Assembly: GCA_902727985.1 (NCBI GenBank)
Contig: CACVAY010000034.1
Location: 1-40,601 of the forward strand
Source: an uncultured Thiotrichaceae bacterium
GTDB taxonomy: Bacteria > Pseudomonadota > Gammaproteobacteria > Thiotrichales > Thiotrichaceae
Reading direction: 5' to 3'
DNA length: 40,601 nt
The position numbers were made by a program, and so were the translations under genes. The notes beneath the pieces are model-generated. The model saw only the letters and a list, made by a program, of their open reading frames with translations, was not told where the DNA came from and searched no databases. Below are positions 1 through 11,584 of the stretch, in pieces; position 1 is the first letter of the stretch, and every line of letters begins with the position of its first letter.

Positions 1-1
1 C

Positions 2-1984
2 AACTTCAAGTTGGGTAAAGGCGGCGAGTACCTTGGCCTGAGCAAACCGGATGGCACTGTTGCGGATGAGTATAATCCAGAGTACCCCGCACAGACGACG
101 GATTTCTCGTATGGTAAGAGTAGTGAGGATGGCGTGGCTTACTTTAGGACTCCAACACCAGGTGCAGTAAACAATGAGGGCTTCATTAGTTTACTGACCT
201 TTGATGAAAGTAACATGACATTCATCGGTGCTGAAGGTGTATTAACAGAGCAAGTTGTCTTGAGTATTGAAAACGGAGATGAGCAACCTTATACCTTGAA
301 TGTTTCTTCACAGTCAGCCTCATGGTTACAAGTTTCTCAAGGTGCTGATGCCAATGGAGCGACATCTGATCAAATTAACATCATTGCAGATACTCAAGGC
401 TTAGAGCCTGGGACGTATTATGGGGTAGTGACAGCTGAGTCGCCGAATTATCTTGCGGCAACATTGCAAGTCCAGATTGTAGTACGCTTGGTTGCCGATG
501 ATTGGGTAGAGCGCGATCTGAAATTTGACGGTATCGGTGTAGCAGTTGATTCTGAGAATGAAAGAATTCTTTTCCAATTGGGGCCTGATGAGTATTACAC
601 CCCAGCTACGTTTGCACCGACGTTGACGTATCAGAGTGGGGATGGTTATACCATTGGTATTAATGGTGAAGCGTCTTTAACAAGTGACATAACAGCTAAT
701 TTTGGTAGTGTTACCTATGGAGATGACAATACCATTCAGCTCTATAAAGATGGAAATGAAGTCAGTGATTATGCCTTAGTGTTTACCCCTCTTTCTGTCA
801 TAGATATGCAAGTGGAGGATGAGATTGTCAGAAGCCCTAAGACAACTGGCTTATTCCGTGTCATGAGTACTTTGTATGATCAGGACAGTGGTTACTACAA
901 TATGGGTATAGAGACTCGTGGAAATTCTGCCAGTCGCTTACCAAAATTACCTTACGATTTAGAGCTGTCTGAAGCCCCGTATCCTTCAGATGATATTAAT
1001 GTGAAATTATTAGAGCTAAGGAAGGATGATGACTGGATACTGGATGCTTTATATCGTGATGAAACCTTCGCTCGAAATTTGGTATGTCACGATGTTGCTC
1101 GTGCGCTTCAGCCTTATGCTTTTATTGATGATGCAGGTGTAGAACGTGGTAAGGCTGCGATTGAAGGTAAGCTCACAGAAGTTGTTCTGAATCATGAATA
1201 TCTGGGGGTGTTTGCTTTACATGAGCAAGTAGATAGAAAATTGCTTGATCTTACTGAGGTTGATGTTCCTCTTGATGAGCAAGGAATAGAGCAATGGGAT
1301 GAAGTAGATTTTTCAGACCCTAAAAATGGAAGTGTTGTATATAAGGCGGATTCTAGTGCATCGCTACTAGAATCTGATAGTAATTCCTTTGAGCAAAAGT
1401 ATCCAAAAGTTGATGATATTCGTCGAGATGAGCCTCTTGAGGAACTTATTGATTTTGTCACAAATAGTGGAGATCAAGAGTTTATTGATGGAGTAGAAGA
1501 AAGGGTTGATGTTGAGAGCGTGCTTAATTTCTGGTTAATGATTAATGCTTTAGATGTTCGAGATACGCTTTATTCTAACTACTTTCTAGCTAGAAATGAA
1601 TCGGGGAAATTCTTTATCGCTCCATGGGATTGTGATGCAGCTCTTTATTATGGTATTGCAAATTCGTGGCATCCTGAAAGAAATCATCTTATCGAGCGCT
1701 TAATGGAACTCACAGCAACAGGTTTTAACACGCGCATGAAACAGAGATGGACAGAACTGAGACAAACAATCTTTACTCATGATGCAATTTTGGCACGTTT
1801 CGAAGCTTACAGCAGACAGGTAAGAGGTGGTGAGGCAACGAGTTCAGCGATTACTAGAAATCTCGAACGATGGCCTGATGCGGGCGATGGAAATACAGAA
1901 TTTGGGTATTTAGGTGATTTAAGCGACAGATTACATAATCAGCTTGGAATAATAGATGGAAAGATTGCTGATTTACCCGAGTAA
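2..1984 (+). CDS. CotH kinase family secreted protein, 3' part (5' end outside window)
   Basis: The reading frame is open from the first bases of the window, so the N-terminus is missing; the TTG at 11 is internal. The first ~55 codons look like the end of a lamin-tail domain (GGEYLGLSKPDG, ending TPGAVN). Next comes a BACON/Ig-like beta domain at about 190-490 (SASWLQVS, GLEPGTYYGVV), then a CotH module from about 780 on. CotH signatures are RGNSASRLPKLPYDLEL, LRKDDDWILDALYRDE and an acidic APWDCDAALYYG motif near the C-terminus, matching the DxD metal site of CotH-type kinases. CotH of Bacillus phosphorylates spore-coat proteins; the role of gammaproteobacterial homologues with lamin-tail domains is not established, and an extracellular or envelope site is inferred from the domains. 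The family is clear, the substrate unknown. It faces the minus-strand operon across a 106-base gap. Confidence 0.85.
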   Translation, partial: NFKLGKGGEYLGLSKPDGTVADEYNPEYPAQTTDFSYGKSSEDGVAYFRTPTPGAVNNEGFISLLTFDESNMTFIGAEGVLTEQVVLSIENGDEQPYTLNVSSQSASWLQVSQGADANGATSDQINIIADTQGLEPGTYYGVVTAESPNYLAATLQVQIVVRLVADDWVERDLKFDGIGVAVDSENERILFQLGPDEYYTPATFAPTLTYQSGDGYTIGINGEASLTSDITANFGSVTYGDDNTIQLYKDGNEVSDYALVFTPLSVIDMQVEDEIVRSPKTTGLFRVMSTLYDQDSGYYNMGIETRGNSASRLPKLPYDLELSEAPYPSDDINVKLLELRKDDDWILDALYRDETFARNLVCHDVARALQPYAFIDDAGVERGKAAIEGKLTEVVLNHEYLGVFALHEQVDRKLLDLTEVDVPLDEQGIEQWDEVDFSDPKNGSVVYKADSSASLLESDSNSFEQKYPKVDDIRRDEPLEELIDFVTNSGDQEFIDGVEERVDVESVLNFWLMINALDVRDTLYSNYFLARNESGKFFIAPWDCDAALYYGIANSWHPERNHLIERLMELTATGFNTRMKQRWTELRQTIFTHDAILARFEAYSRQVRGGEATSSAITRNLERWPDAGDGNTEFGYLGDLSDRLHNQLGIIDGKIADLPE

Positions 1985-1988
1985 CGTG

Positions 1989-2025
1989 ATCAGTACAAGC
2001 TCTCATAAGAAAAGTTTGTACTGAT
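1989..2025 (+). terminator. Hairpin after the CotH gene
   Basis: Perfect 10-bp inverted repeat ATCAGTACAA (1989-1998) / TTGTACTGAT (2016-2025) with a 17-base loop, starting 4 bases after the CotH stop codon. The T-tract that follows is weak (TCTTTG), so termination is plausible but not certain. Confidence 0.5.
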
Positions 2026-2045
2026 TCTTTGTACCGATTGCAGGG

Positions 2046-2081
2046 TTAATGTGCTCACATAAAGTGAGTCGTTAACATTAA
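2046..2081 (-). terminator. Stem-loop after the minus-strand operon
   Basis: Interrupted stem of TTAATGT (2046-2052) with ACATTAA (2075-2081), enclosing CTCAC (2054-2058) with GTGAG (2064-2068). It lies 10 bases past the stop codon of the isomerase gene on the minus strand. No clear T-run follows, so it may be a transcript-end stabiliser and not an intrinsic terminator. Confidence 0.35.
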
Positions 2082-2090
2082 AGCTTAATG

Positions 2091-2867
2091 TCATATTCTT
2101 TCATGGTTCATCCATTCGAGTGTTTCATTGGTCTTCTTACGTGGCCTGTATTCTGCTCCGATTGAGCCAGCATAAGCTGATTGTTGGATAATACTGAAGA
2201 GTGTTTGAAAGTCTAATTTCCCCGTTCCTGGTTCATTTCTGCCAGGGCAATCTGCAAATTGGATATGCCCAATTTTGTCGGCATAGTGTGTGAGGTCGCG
2301 TTCCAGGTTTTCATCCATCATTGCCATGTGATAGAGGTCGTATTGTGCTTTGAGGTTTGAATGCTTAAGTCTATCGAGTATGTCCCATAGGTGATCGGCA
2401 GAGTGAATTAAAAAGTTCGGCATATCAATGGTGTTAATAGCTTCGAAGCTTGTTAAGACGTTAATCTTTTGTAACGCATCAGCGGCCTTAGAAAGGTTTG
2501 CTTCGAAGGTTTTTTGATAGTGTTCCAAGGCTTGATGATCTTCACAACGTCCTGATAAAACATTTACACAGGATACCTGTAAGCCTTCTGCATATATCAG
2601 GCATTCATCGAGTGCTCGAGCAAATTGAGTTTGTCTATCAGGTACACAAGCTAGCCCCAAACCTCCTTGCATGAGATCGCCGGCAGGAACATTGATTAAT
2701 ACAATCTCAACATTGGCTTGTTCCTTTGCAGCAATGAGTTTGGCTAAGCTTTCTTCATAGGGGAACTGAATCTCTACCGCATCAAAGCCTGCATCTTTTG
2801 CAGCCTGGAAGCGTTCAAGTAACGGGACTTCAGAGAAGAGGAGCGAGAGGTTTGCTGCCCATTTCAT
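2091..2867 (-). CDS. Hydroxypyruvate isomerase family protein (Hyi/OtnI-like)
   Basis: 258 residues, the usual length for the Hyi/OtnI branch of the xylose-isomerase-like TIM-barrel family. Family features are MKWAANLSLLFSEVPLLERF at the N-terminus, AKDAGFDAVEIQFPYE, FEAINTIDMPNFLIHS, AQYDLYHMAMMDENL and HIQFADCPGRNEPGTG; the conserved Glu, Asp and His side chains of these motifs form the metal site. Members interconvert hydroxypyruvate and tartronate semialdehyde (Hyi) or 2-oxotetronates (OtnI). The ATG overlaps the stop of the dehydrogenase gene by 4 bases (ATGA), so the two are translationally coupled. Paired with a tartronate-semialdehyde-reductase-like gene, the product probably feeds that enzyme. 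The exact substrate cannot be read from sequence. Confidence 0.88.
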   Translation of the reverse strand: MKWAANLSLLFSEVPLLERFQAAKDAGFDAVEIQFPYEESLAKLIAAKEQANVEIVLINVPAGDLMQGGLGLACVPDRQTQFARALDECLIYAEGLQVSCVNVLSGRCEDHQALEHYQKTFEANLSKAADALQKINVLTSFEAINTIDMPNFLIHSADHLWDILDRLKHSNLKAQYDLYHMAMMDENLERDLTHYADKIGHIQFADCPGRNEPGTGKLDFQTLFSIIQQSAYAGSIGAEYRPRKKTNETLEWMNHERI

Positions 2868-3760
2868 AGAGAGGTGTCCTGATACTGCTTGATCAAAGTA
2901 GCCGGATCTTGATCGGCATAACCTTGGCTGGCATGCAGTCGCATGAGTTGTGCGGCTAAGCCCGCCATTGGCGTTGCGCTGCTCATGGTTTTGGAGAAGT
3001 CAGTTACCATATCCAGATCCTTAAGGAGTGTTTTTATATGCCACTTTATTTCCTCAAAGTCTTTATCAGCCATCCGTGAGCCTGTTAGTTGTAAGGGAAT
3101 GGAGTCAGCGAAACCGCCTTTTAGCGCTTTGGGAATTTGCGTAGCATCAACACCGCCTTTTTCTGCCATGGCCAAAGCCTCAGCCATCACCAGTACATTG
3201 CAGCTAACCATCATTTGATTACATAATTTAGTGGTTTGCCCAGAACCTACTGGCCCCATGCGTGTGACTCTTTGTGACAAGGGTTCTAGTATGAGGCGAA
3301 TGCTATCAATACTTTCTTTATCTCCTCCACACATGATCGCGAGAGTGCCTTGTTCTGCGCCTGCGACACCGCCTGATACTGGGCTATCTATCCAGGCCGC
3401 TCCTCGTGCTTCCACTGCTTTGGCTAGCGATGTTGTTGCTTCGGGGCTGATACTGGAAAAGTCGATAATGATTTGTTGGGGGTGTAGATGGTCAATAACC
3501 CCCTCTTGTTGCGTATTATTCCCATAAATAATCGCTTCAACGGCTTCGGTATTGGAAACACAGAGCATGACAATATCGACGGCCTTGACGAGTTCTGCCA
3601 TTGAGGCTGCCTGGATTGCCCCATTTTCAATTAATGGCTGGCATTTGTGAGGTGTTCGATTCCAGATATGCAATGCGTAACCGGCTTTCAGCAGGCGTTG
3701 CGACATGGGGGTTCCCATTAGCCCCAAGCCAATAAAGCCTATGGTTGGTTTTGTATTCAT
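2864..3760 (-). CDS. NAD(P)-dependent beta-hydroxyacid dehydrogenase (GarR/GlxR/3-hydroxyisobutyrate dehydrogenase family)
   Basis: 298 residues, standard family length. An N-terminal Rossmann fold carries the nucleotide motif GFIGLGLMGTPM (about residues 8-19). The substrate-binding signature DSPVSGG lies at 125-131 and the catalytic lysine is in GQTTKLCNQMM (K178). Family members reduce tartronate semialdehyde to D-glycerate or oxidise 3-hydroxyisobutyrate and related acids, in the cytosol. It is the middle gene of a three-gene minus-strand operon, overlapping both neighbours by 4 bases. The hydroxypyruvate-isomerase-like partner favours the tartronate semialdehyde reductase role, but this is inferred from context. 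Confidence 0.88.
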   Translation of the reverse strand: MNTKPTIGFIGLGLMGTPMSQRLLKAGYALHIWNRTPHKCQPLIENGAIQAASMAELVKAVDIVMLCVSNTEAVEAIIYGNNTQQEGVIDHLHPQQIIIDFSSISPEATTSLAKAVEARGAAWIDSPVSGGVAGAEQGTLAIMCGGDKESIDSIRLILEPLSQRVTRMGPVGSGQTTKLCNQMMVSCNVLVMAEALAMAEKGGVDATQIPKALKGGFADSIPLQLTGSRMADKDFEEIKWHIKTLLKDLDMVTDFSKTMSSATPMAGLAAQLMRLHASQGYADQDPATLIKQYQDTSL

Positions 3761-5001
3761 GATTGACTCCTTTTTTGCGTAAACTGGTCTGCGGTTTCCG
3801 GGTTAGTGAAGGCTGGGGTTTTAATCGCTTGTTGTAGCTGTGAAAGTGCTTGTTCGAGCACTGATGGAGCGATGGCAAGATTAATACGCATGAAGCCCGT
3901 ACCACTTTTACTTTCTCCGCCGAAAGACTCCCCGTCGTTGAGCCCTAGTTTTGCATCGTTGATTAGCCAGTTTTTTAGTTCAGCATGGTTGGAAAAGTAG
4001 GCATTAAAGTCTAGCCATACCAAGTAGGATGCTTCAGGAAGCATGACCTTTACTTTGGGAAGCTGAGATGCAAAAAAGGCGTTCAGTCGGTGAATGTTTC
4101 TTGAGAAATGCTCAAGTAATTGCTCTTTCCAAACCAGACCTTGTTCACTGTATGCAGCTAGCAGAGCAATTTGCGCAAAGAGATTGAGTTCTCCCACCCC
4201 ATTGGCAAATGAATTATGCCGATAGCGTTTTTTGTAAGCAGGATTTGCGATGATTGCGTAGCCGATTTGCAGGCCACCAAGATTGAAGGTTTTCCCTGGT
4301 GAAGAGAGCGTGACACATTGTTGAGCGATTTCATCGGATAGACTCGCCATTGGAATATGCGTGTGCGGTGTGTAGACCATGTCTGCATGGATTTCATCGG
4401 AGACGATAATAACGTGATGGCGTAAACAGATTTCAGCGATTTGCTCTAGTTCTTCTCGTAGCCAAACACGCCCAGATGGATTCTGTGGGTGGCAGAACAG
4501 GAATAGCTTCACATTATTGTCGATAATGCGTGTTTCAAACTGCGCAAAATCGATATGGTATCTATTGTTTATATTGAGGAGTGGTGCTTCAACGAGCTTA
4601 CGTTGATTGGCAGTTGGAGCATTCATAAACGGCGGATAAACAGGTGGCTGTACCAGAATGGCATCACCTGTTTGTGTCAAGGCTTGTACTGCCATATAGA
4701 AGCCGTTGAGCACATTATGTGTGAAGACAATATGCTCTGATTTTACCGTGTAGCCATGACGAGCCTGCCAATCAATAATGGCTTGATATACCGCTTCAGA
4801 ACTTTGTGTATAGCCGAGTACCGGGTGCTCTAGTCGTTGCTGTATAGCTTTTAGAATGAAAGATGGTGTAGCTAAGTCCATATCTGCAACCCACATCGGA
4901 AGAACGTCATTACTGCCAAATTGCGCATGTCGCTGGGCGTATTTTTCGGCGTGATAATCTGCTCTGTTGGTAATCGCTGTTTCGAAGGAGGTGTTCATCA
5001 T
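3757..5001 (-). CDS. PLP-dependent MalY/PatB family aminotransferase or C-S lyase
   Basis: 414 residues of fold-type I PLP enzyme. The MalY/PatB signature MWVADMD is at residues 36-42, with HPQNPSGRVW (171-180), SDEIHADMVY (201-210) and the PLP lysine in SSPGKTFNLGGL (K237). Characterised members are cystathionine beta-lyases or C-S lyases; some act as aminotransferases. It is the first gene of the operon, with its TGA overlapping the next ATG by 4 bases. The residues after about 395 form a polar tail. The start could be either of two adjacent ATGs (5001 or 4998). In combination with the downstream reductase and isomerase, transamination of serine or a related amino acid to a hydroxypyruvate-like acid is as plausible as C-S lysis. 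Confidence 0.87.
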   Translation of the reverse strand: MMNTSFETAITNRADYHAEKYAQRHAQFGSNDVLPMWVADMDLATPSFILKAIQQRLEHPVLGYTQSSEAVYQAIIDWQARHGYTVKSEHIVFTHNVLNGFYMAVQALTQTGDAILVQPPVYPPFMNAPTANQRKLVEAPLLNINNRYHIDFAQFETRIIDNNVKLFLFCHPQNPSGRVWLREELEQIAEICLRHHVIIVSDEIHADMVYTPHTHIPMASLSDEIAQQCVTLSSPGKTFNLGGLQIGYAIIANPAYKKRYRHNSFANGVGELNLFAQIALLAAYSEQGLVWKEQLLEHFSRNIHRLNAFFASQLPKVKVMLPEASYLVWLDFNAYFSNHAELKNWLINDAKLGLNDGESFGGESKSGTGFMRINLAIAPSVLEQALSQLQQAIKTPAFTNPETADQFTQKRSQS

Positions 5002-5233
5002 TAATCTCTACAGGCTGATATGAAAATAGTAGTATATGAGCCTTAGTCTATTGAATACACAACTTGCTGGAACAATTTCATTATAAAACTGAGGCAAATC
5101 ACTACAGAGCAATATTTTTGCTCTTACGTCCACAGATTGAATACTGTCTGAGTAGTGGGTTTTGTTGAAAGGTGCGCAGAATATAAGCAGGCTTTTACGC
5201 TTGCTTACTGTTTCGAAAAAGCAGTTGTGATAG

Positions 5234-6913
<1,680 letters not shown>

Positions 6914-6923
6914 GAATGGGGTT

Positions 6924-6970
6924 AGAGAGAAGGATGAAATTTTAGTTGATTCTTCTCTCTGAGTTTCTTT
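6924..6970 (+). terminator. Terminator-like hairpin between pyrG and kdsA
   Basis: AGAGAGAAG (6924-6932) pairs perfectly with CTTCTCTCT (6952-6960), with a 19-base loop and one further G-U pair. A T-rich stretch (GAGTTTCTTTT) follows. It probably acts as a terminator or attenuator after pyrG. Confidence 0.55.
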
Positions 6971-7069
6971 TAAGAAAGGGGGTTGGGATGATACAGAAGT
7001 CATCGCTTGCTATTCTAGTAGCCTGTTTCAATTCCCAATAACGGCTCATAATCGGGTCAGGATATAGAT

Positions 7070-7903
7070 ATGAAATTATGCGGCTTTGAAGTGGGTTTAG
7101 ATCAACCTTTTTTCTTAATCTCAGGTCCTTGTGTTGTTGAGTCTGAAAAACTCACGATGAAAACTGCAGAAACGTTGAAAGGTATTACCGAAGAATTAGG
7201 CATTCCATTTATTTTCAAATCCTCCTTTGATAAAGCAAATCGTTCTTCACATAGCAGTTTTCGTGGCCCAGGTATGGCAGAAGGTTTGCGCATTTTGCAG
7301 AAAGTAAAAGAAGAATTGGAGGTGCCGATTCTTACTGATGTCCATGAAGATACGGCTTTGGATGAAGTTGCGTCTGTGGTTGATGTGATGCAAACACCTG
7401 CATTTTTATGTCGTCAAACTAACTTTATCCAGAATGTTGCCAAGCAAGGCATCGCAGTAAATATCAAAAAGGGTCAATTCCTTGCACCATGGGATATGGG
7501 TAATGTCGTTGATAAAGCGAAAGCAACGGGCAATGAGCAGATCATGGTTTGTGAACGTGGTTATAGCTTTGGTTACAATAACTTAGTGTCAGATATGCGT
7601 GGCTTGGCAGTGATGCGTGATACCGATTGCCCCGTAGTGTTTGATGCGACGCATTCGGTGCAGTTACCCGGAGGGCAGGGCAGTTGCTCTGGCGGACAAC
7701 GTGAACATGTGCCAGTGCTTGCGCGTGCTGCAATGGCTGCCGGTATTGCTGGTGTATTTATGGAATCACACCCGAACCCTGAAGAAGCCTTGAGCGATGG
7801 GCCTAACTCATGGCCGCTTGATAAAATGAAGGCCTTGCTTGAAACCTTGAAAATCCTTGACGATACCGTAAAATCTCGTCCATTCATTGAAACAGAACTT
7901 TAG
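7070..7903 (+). CDS. kdsA: 2-dehydro-3-deoxyphosphooctonate aldolase (Kdo-8-phosphate synthase), metal-type
   Basis: Condenses phosphoenolpyruvate with arabinose-5-phosphate to Kdo-8-phosphate for the LPS inner core, in the cytosol. 277 residues. Family motifs are [40 protein letters not shown] and ESHPNPE. The metal-site position reads GPCVVES with Cys21, whereas the E. coli metal-independent enzyme has Asn there. [12 protein letters not shown] and SVQLPGG also follow the Aquifex-type metallo-enzyme. It is therefore very likely metal-dependent. It sits between pyrG and eno. Confidence 0.97.
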   Translation: MKLCGFEVGLDQPFFLISGPCVVESEKLTMKTAETLKGITEELGIPFIFKSSFDKANRSSHSSFRGPGMAEGLRILQKVKEELEVPILTDVHEDTALDEVASVVDVMQTPAFLCRQTNFIQNVAKQGIAVNIKKGQFLAPWDMGNVVDKAKATGNEQIMVCERGYSFGYNNLVSDMRGLAVMRDTDCPVVFDATHSVQLPGGQGSCSGGQREHVPVLARAAMAAGIAGVFMESHPNPEEALSDGPNSWPLDKMKALLETLKILDDTVKSRPFIETEL

Positions 7904-8145
7904 GTGTCATCGTTCTGACAAAAATTATTATGGGCTATTCAGCAAGCAATCTGGATATTTATGGGATGCGTTGAGTAGTTTTAACACTTTGTAGGTGGAT
8001 TGATAAAACAATTCATGCAAGATGTAGCAGGTATTTTCCTTATTCGTTTTGCAACGTCAGTCAATGTTAAGATTGAGACGTTGTATGGATAAGGTTGACA
8101 CGTATTCGGCTGATAAAGGCTTTGCATCATATCAGGAAGCCTTAG

Positions 8146-9480
<1,335 letters not shown>

Positions 9481-9504
9481 TTTGTACTCACTGCCGTTAT
9501 ATTA

Positions 9505-9532
9505 GAAGCAGGCAGAATTCTCTGCCTGCTTC
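9505..9532 (+). terminator. Strong hairpin after eno
   Basis: GAAGCAGGCAGA (9505-9516) and TCTGCCTGCTTC (9521-9532) form a perfect 12-bp stem with a 4-base loop, 24 bases past the eno stop. The following tract (GGTCATCTTCTCT) is only moderately T-rich, but the stem is strong. Confidence 0.7.
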
Positions 9533-9719
9533 GGTCATCTTCTCTGCTCATAGCCCCCAACGTTATCCTTACTCGAATACGCATCATTATTTGTGAGGCT
9601 TGCAGCTAAGTATCTGTGTCGCATCAATAAGGATTATTGCTTGCTTGTTAATTATCCAATATTCTTGTCGTTTTTCCTTTATTCTTCTTCATTATCCAGC
9701 TTCCGGCTCATGGCTTTTC

Positions 9720-10454
9720 ATGTTTAATGCGAACGGCGTTGTTATCATCTTAATCGCAATTAATGCGGTTATATTTTATGTGACTCAATCATTCAGCGAA
9801 GTGATGTACGATACGCTTGGGCTATTCTATCCCTTGAATGATACTTTCCAACCTTGGCAATTTTTTACCCATATGTTTATGCATGGTGGCTTCGGACATT
9901 TATTGTTGAATATGTTCGGTTTGCTTATGTTTGGGAGCTTACTGGAAAGAGTATGGGGCAAGTGGCGTTTTTTAGTGTTTTTTCTCTTGTCGGGATTAGG
10001 GGCGGCGCTGTTCTACCAAGTTACCAACTATATCCAGTTTGATACGAACTATCAGCAGCTACTGAGTGCTGGTTTGACGGTAGAAGAAGTGAAAAGCATG
10101 CTGCAAAAGGGCATGTATCCACCAACCGTCCTATCAGAAGAGCAGGCGGGTGATTTGATTTCTATTTATAATTCACCCATGGTAGGAGCATCAGGTGCCT
10201 TGTATGGCCTGTTGGTGGCATTTGCCATGTTATTTCCTAATCATAAATTATTTTTACTCTTCTTGCCGGTTCCTATTCCAGCCAAGTTTTTCATTCCCGT
10301 GTTAATAGCGATTGACGTGGGTTTGGGGTTCTTCGGAACATCTTTGTTTGGCTTGAATGTTGCACACTTTGCCCATGTGGGTGGGGCAATTACAGGTTTC
10401 TTATTGATGATTTTTTGGAAGACCAGGCCGCCCAAAATCATCCCCTCAAAATAA
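9720..10454 (+). CDS. Rhomboid family intramembrane serine protease
   Basis: Cleaves membrane proteins within or near their transmembrane segments; acts in the inner membrane. 244 residues from the ATG at 9720, giving MFNANGVVIILIAINAVIF directly at TM1. The frame is open upstream to a TTG at 9600, but that extension is cysteine-rich and not conserved-looking. Signatures are FTHMFMHGGFGHLLLNMFGL, the nucleophile GASGALYG, and the catalytic His in AHFAHVGGAITG near the C-terminus. A hydrophilic insertion of about 60 residues (NYIQFDTNYQQ to DLISIYN) precedes the active serine, as in one common bacterial subfamily. The ribosome-binding site is weak. The substrate is unknown. Confidence 0.9.
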   Translation: MFNANGVVIILIAINAVIFYVTQSFSEVMYDTLGLFYPLNDTFQPWQFFTHMFMHGGFGHLLLNMFGLLMFGSLLERVWGKWRFLVFFLLSGLGAALFYQVTNYIQFDTNYQQLLSAGLTVEEVKSMLQKGMYPPTVLSEEQAGDLISIYNSPMVGASGALYGLLVAFAMLFPNHKLFLLFLPVPIPAKFFIPVLIAIDVGLGFFGTSLFGLNVAHFAHVGGAITGFLLMIFWKTRPPKIIPSK

Positions 10455-10458
10455 AGGA

Positions 10459-10489
10459 AAGGTCGCAATGCATTATTCATAGCGACCTT
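10459..10489 (+). terminator. Hairpin between convergent rhomboid and msrA genes
   Basis: AAGGTCGC (10459-10466) / GCGACCTT (10482-10489), 8 bp with a 15-base loop, 4 bases after the rhomboid stop. No clear T-run follows on either strand. Placement between converging genes suggests a shared terminator. Confidence 0.45.
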
Positions 10490-10519
10490 CGTCAGCAGAT
10501 CAGGGTCAGTTGTTTTAAG

Positions 10520-11482
10520 TTATTGGAATTTTAGCTCTGCTAGCTGAGCATAAAATTCTTCTGCTTTCATATATCCTTGATGTCCAGCAACCTCCTTGCC
10601 ATGATCCAAAAACAGAATGGTCGGTGTAGCCCATGTCGGTGTTTTGATGGCTAAGCCTTCAAGCTCATTCGCCTTACGGAATGAAATCGGTGACTGTTTT
10701 GTGTATTTAGCAACCACTTCCATCTTGAACTTTTCACAAAATGGGCAATAGTTCGCAGATTCAATCACCACAATGTGTTGGCCTTTTTGAAGCCCGCTAT
10801 TATCAACAGGCGGCTTACTGTTATCTTCTACAAATTTCACACCCGTAGAGTGATCCGGGCAGTAGCCCTTTGGGTTCTTGAGAAGGTAGTCCTGGTGATA
10901 ATCCTCAGCCGGGAAGAATTCAGTCAGCGGTTTGATATGCGTTGAGATTTTACCGTAACCTTTGGCGCTGAGACGCCCCTGATATTGATCACGTATTTTT
11001 TGGGCAATCGCGGCTTGTTCAGGGCTGTTGGTTAAAATGGTAGAGCGGTATTGCGTTCCGATGTCGTTCCCTTGACCATTAACTTGTGTTGGGTCATGTC
11101 CTTCAAAGTATTGACGCAAAATAGCCTCCAAATTGATCGCAGAACGGTTGAAGGTTACCTTCACCACTTCAGCATGGTTATTGGGATTATTCTTGTGTTT
11201 GTATTTTGTGATTTCTCGATAAGTGGGCGCAACACCTTTTCCATCAGCATAGCCTGATACCGAATCGAGCACACCCGGAATCGCGGCATAGCGTTTCTCT
11301 GCACCCCAGAAACAGCCAGCACCTAACACAATGCTATCGATATGTTTGGAAGCAGACATGGGTTTATCCAGATCAGCCACTTTGTTTGCAGCTGTCGCTG
11401 CGTGTACTTCTGGTTTTTTTCCTACCAAGATGATGAGTGAGAGTGAAATCGCTATAACGGCGACAGAGGCATATTTAATCAT
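10520..11482 (-). CDS. msrA: Secreted methionine sulfoxide reductase MsrA fused to a C-terminal thioredoxin-like domain
   Basis: Reduces methionine-S-sulfoxide in proteins. 320 residues: an N-terminal hydrophobic signal or anchor (about residues 4-20, ending near EVHA), an MsrA domain at about 50-220 with catalytic GAGCFWG (C57), EITKYKHKNNPNNHAEVV, GNDIGTQYRS and the probable resolving cysteine in GYCPDHSTG (C208). A thioredoxin-fold domain follows at about 235-320 with a CPFC redox motif (C246, C249) and a cis-Pro-like TPTWATPTILF. The C-terminal module may supply reducing power within the same chain. Known Neisseria PilB has thioredoxin at the N-terminus, so the order here is different. 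A periplasmic site is inferred from the N-terminus. Confidence 0.92.
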   Translation of the reverse strand: MIKYASVAVIAISLSLIILVGKKPEVHAATAANKVADLDKPMSASKHIDSIVLGAGCFWGAEKRYAAIPGVLDSVSGYADGKGVAPTYREITKYKHKNNPNNHAEVVKVTFNRSAINLEAILRQYFEGHDPTQVNGQGNDIGTQYRSTILTNSPEQAAIAQKIRDQYQGRLSAKGYGKISTHIKPLTEFFPAEDYHQDYLLKNPKGYCPDHSTGVKFVEDNSKPPVDNSGLQKGQHIVVIESANYCPFCEKFKMEVVAKYTKQSPISFRKANELEGLAIKTPTWATPTILFLDHGKEVAGHQGYMKAEEFYAQLAELKFQ

Positions 11483-11584
11483 TGGAGTATCTCGCTATTG
11501 TTTTTTGCTTGTACGCTGAAAGTAACATTAAAGATTCAGTTCAAGGGATTTTCTTATCTTGGTATTGTATTGAGATAGAAATTG

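Noticed and set aside
8052-8083. CAACGTC/GACGTTG inverted repeat upstream of eno
   Set aside because: A 7-bp repeat with an 18-base spacer is too weak alone to be called an operator or terminator.
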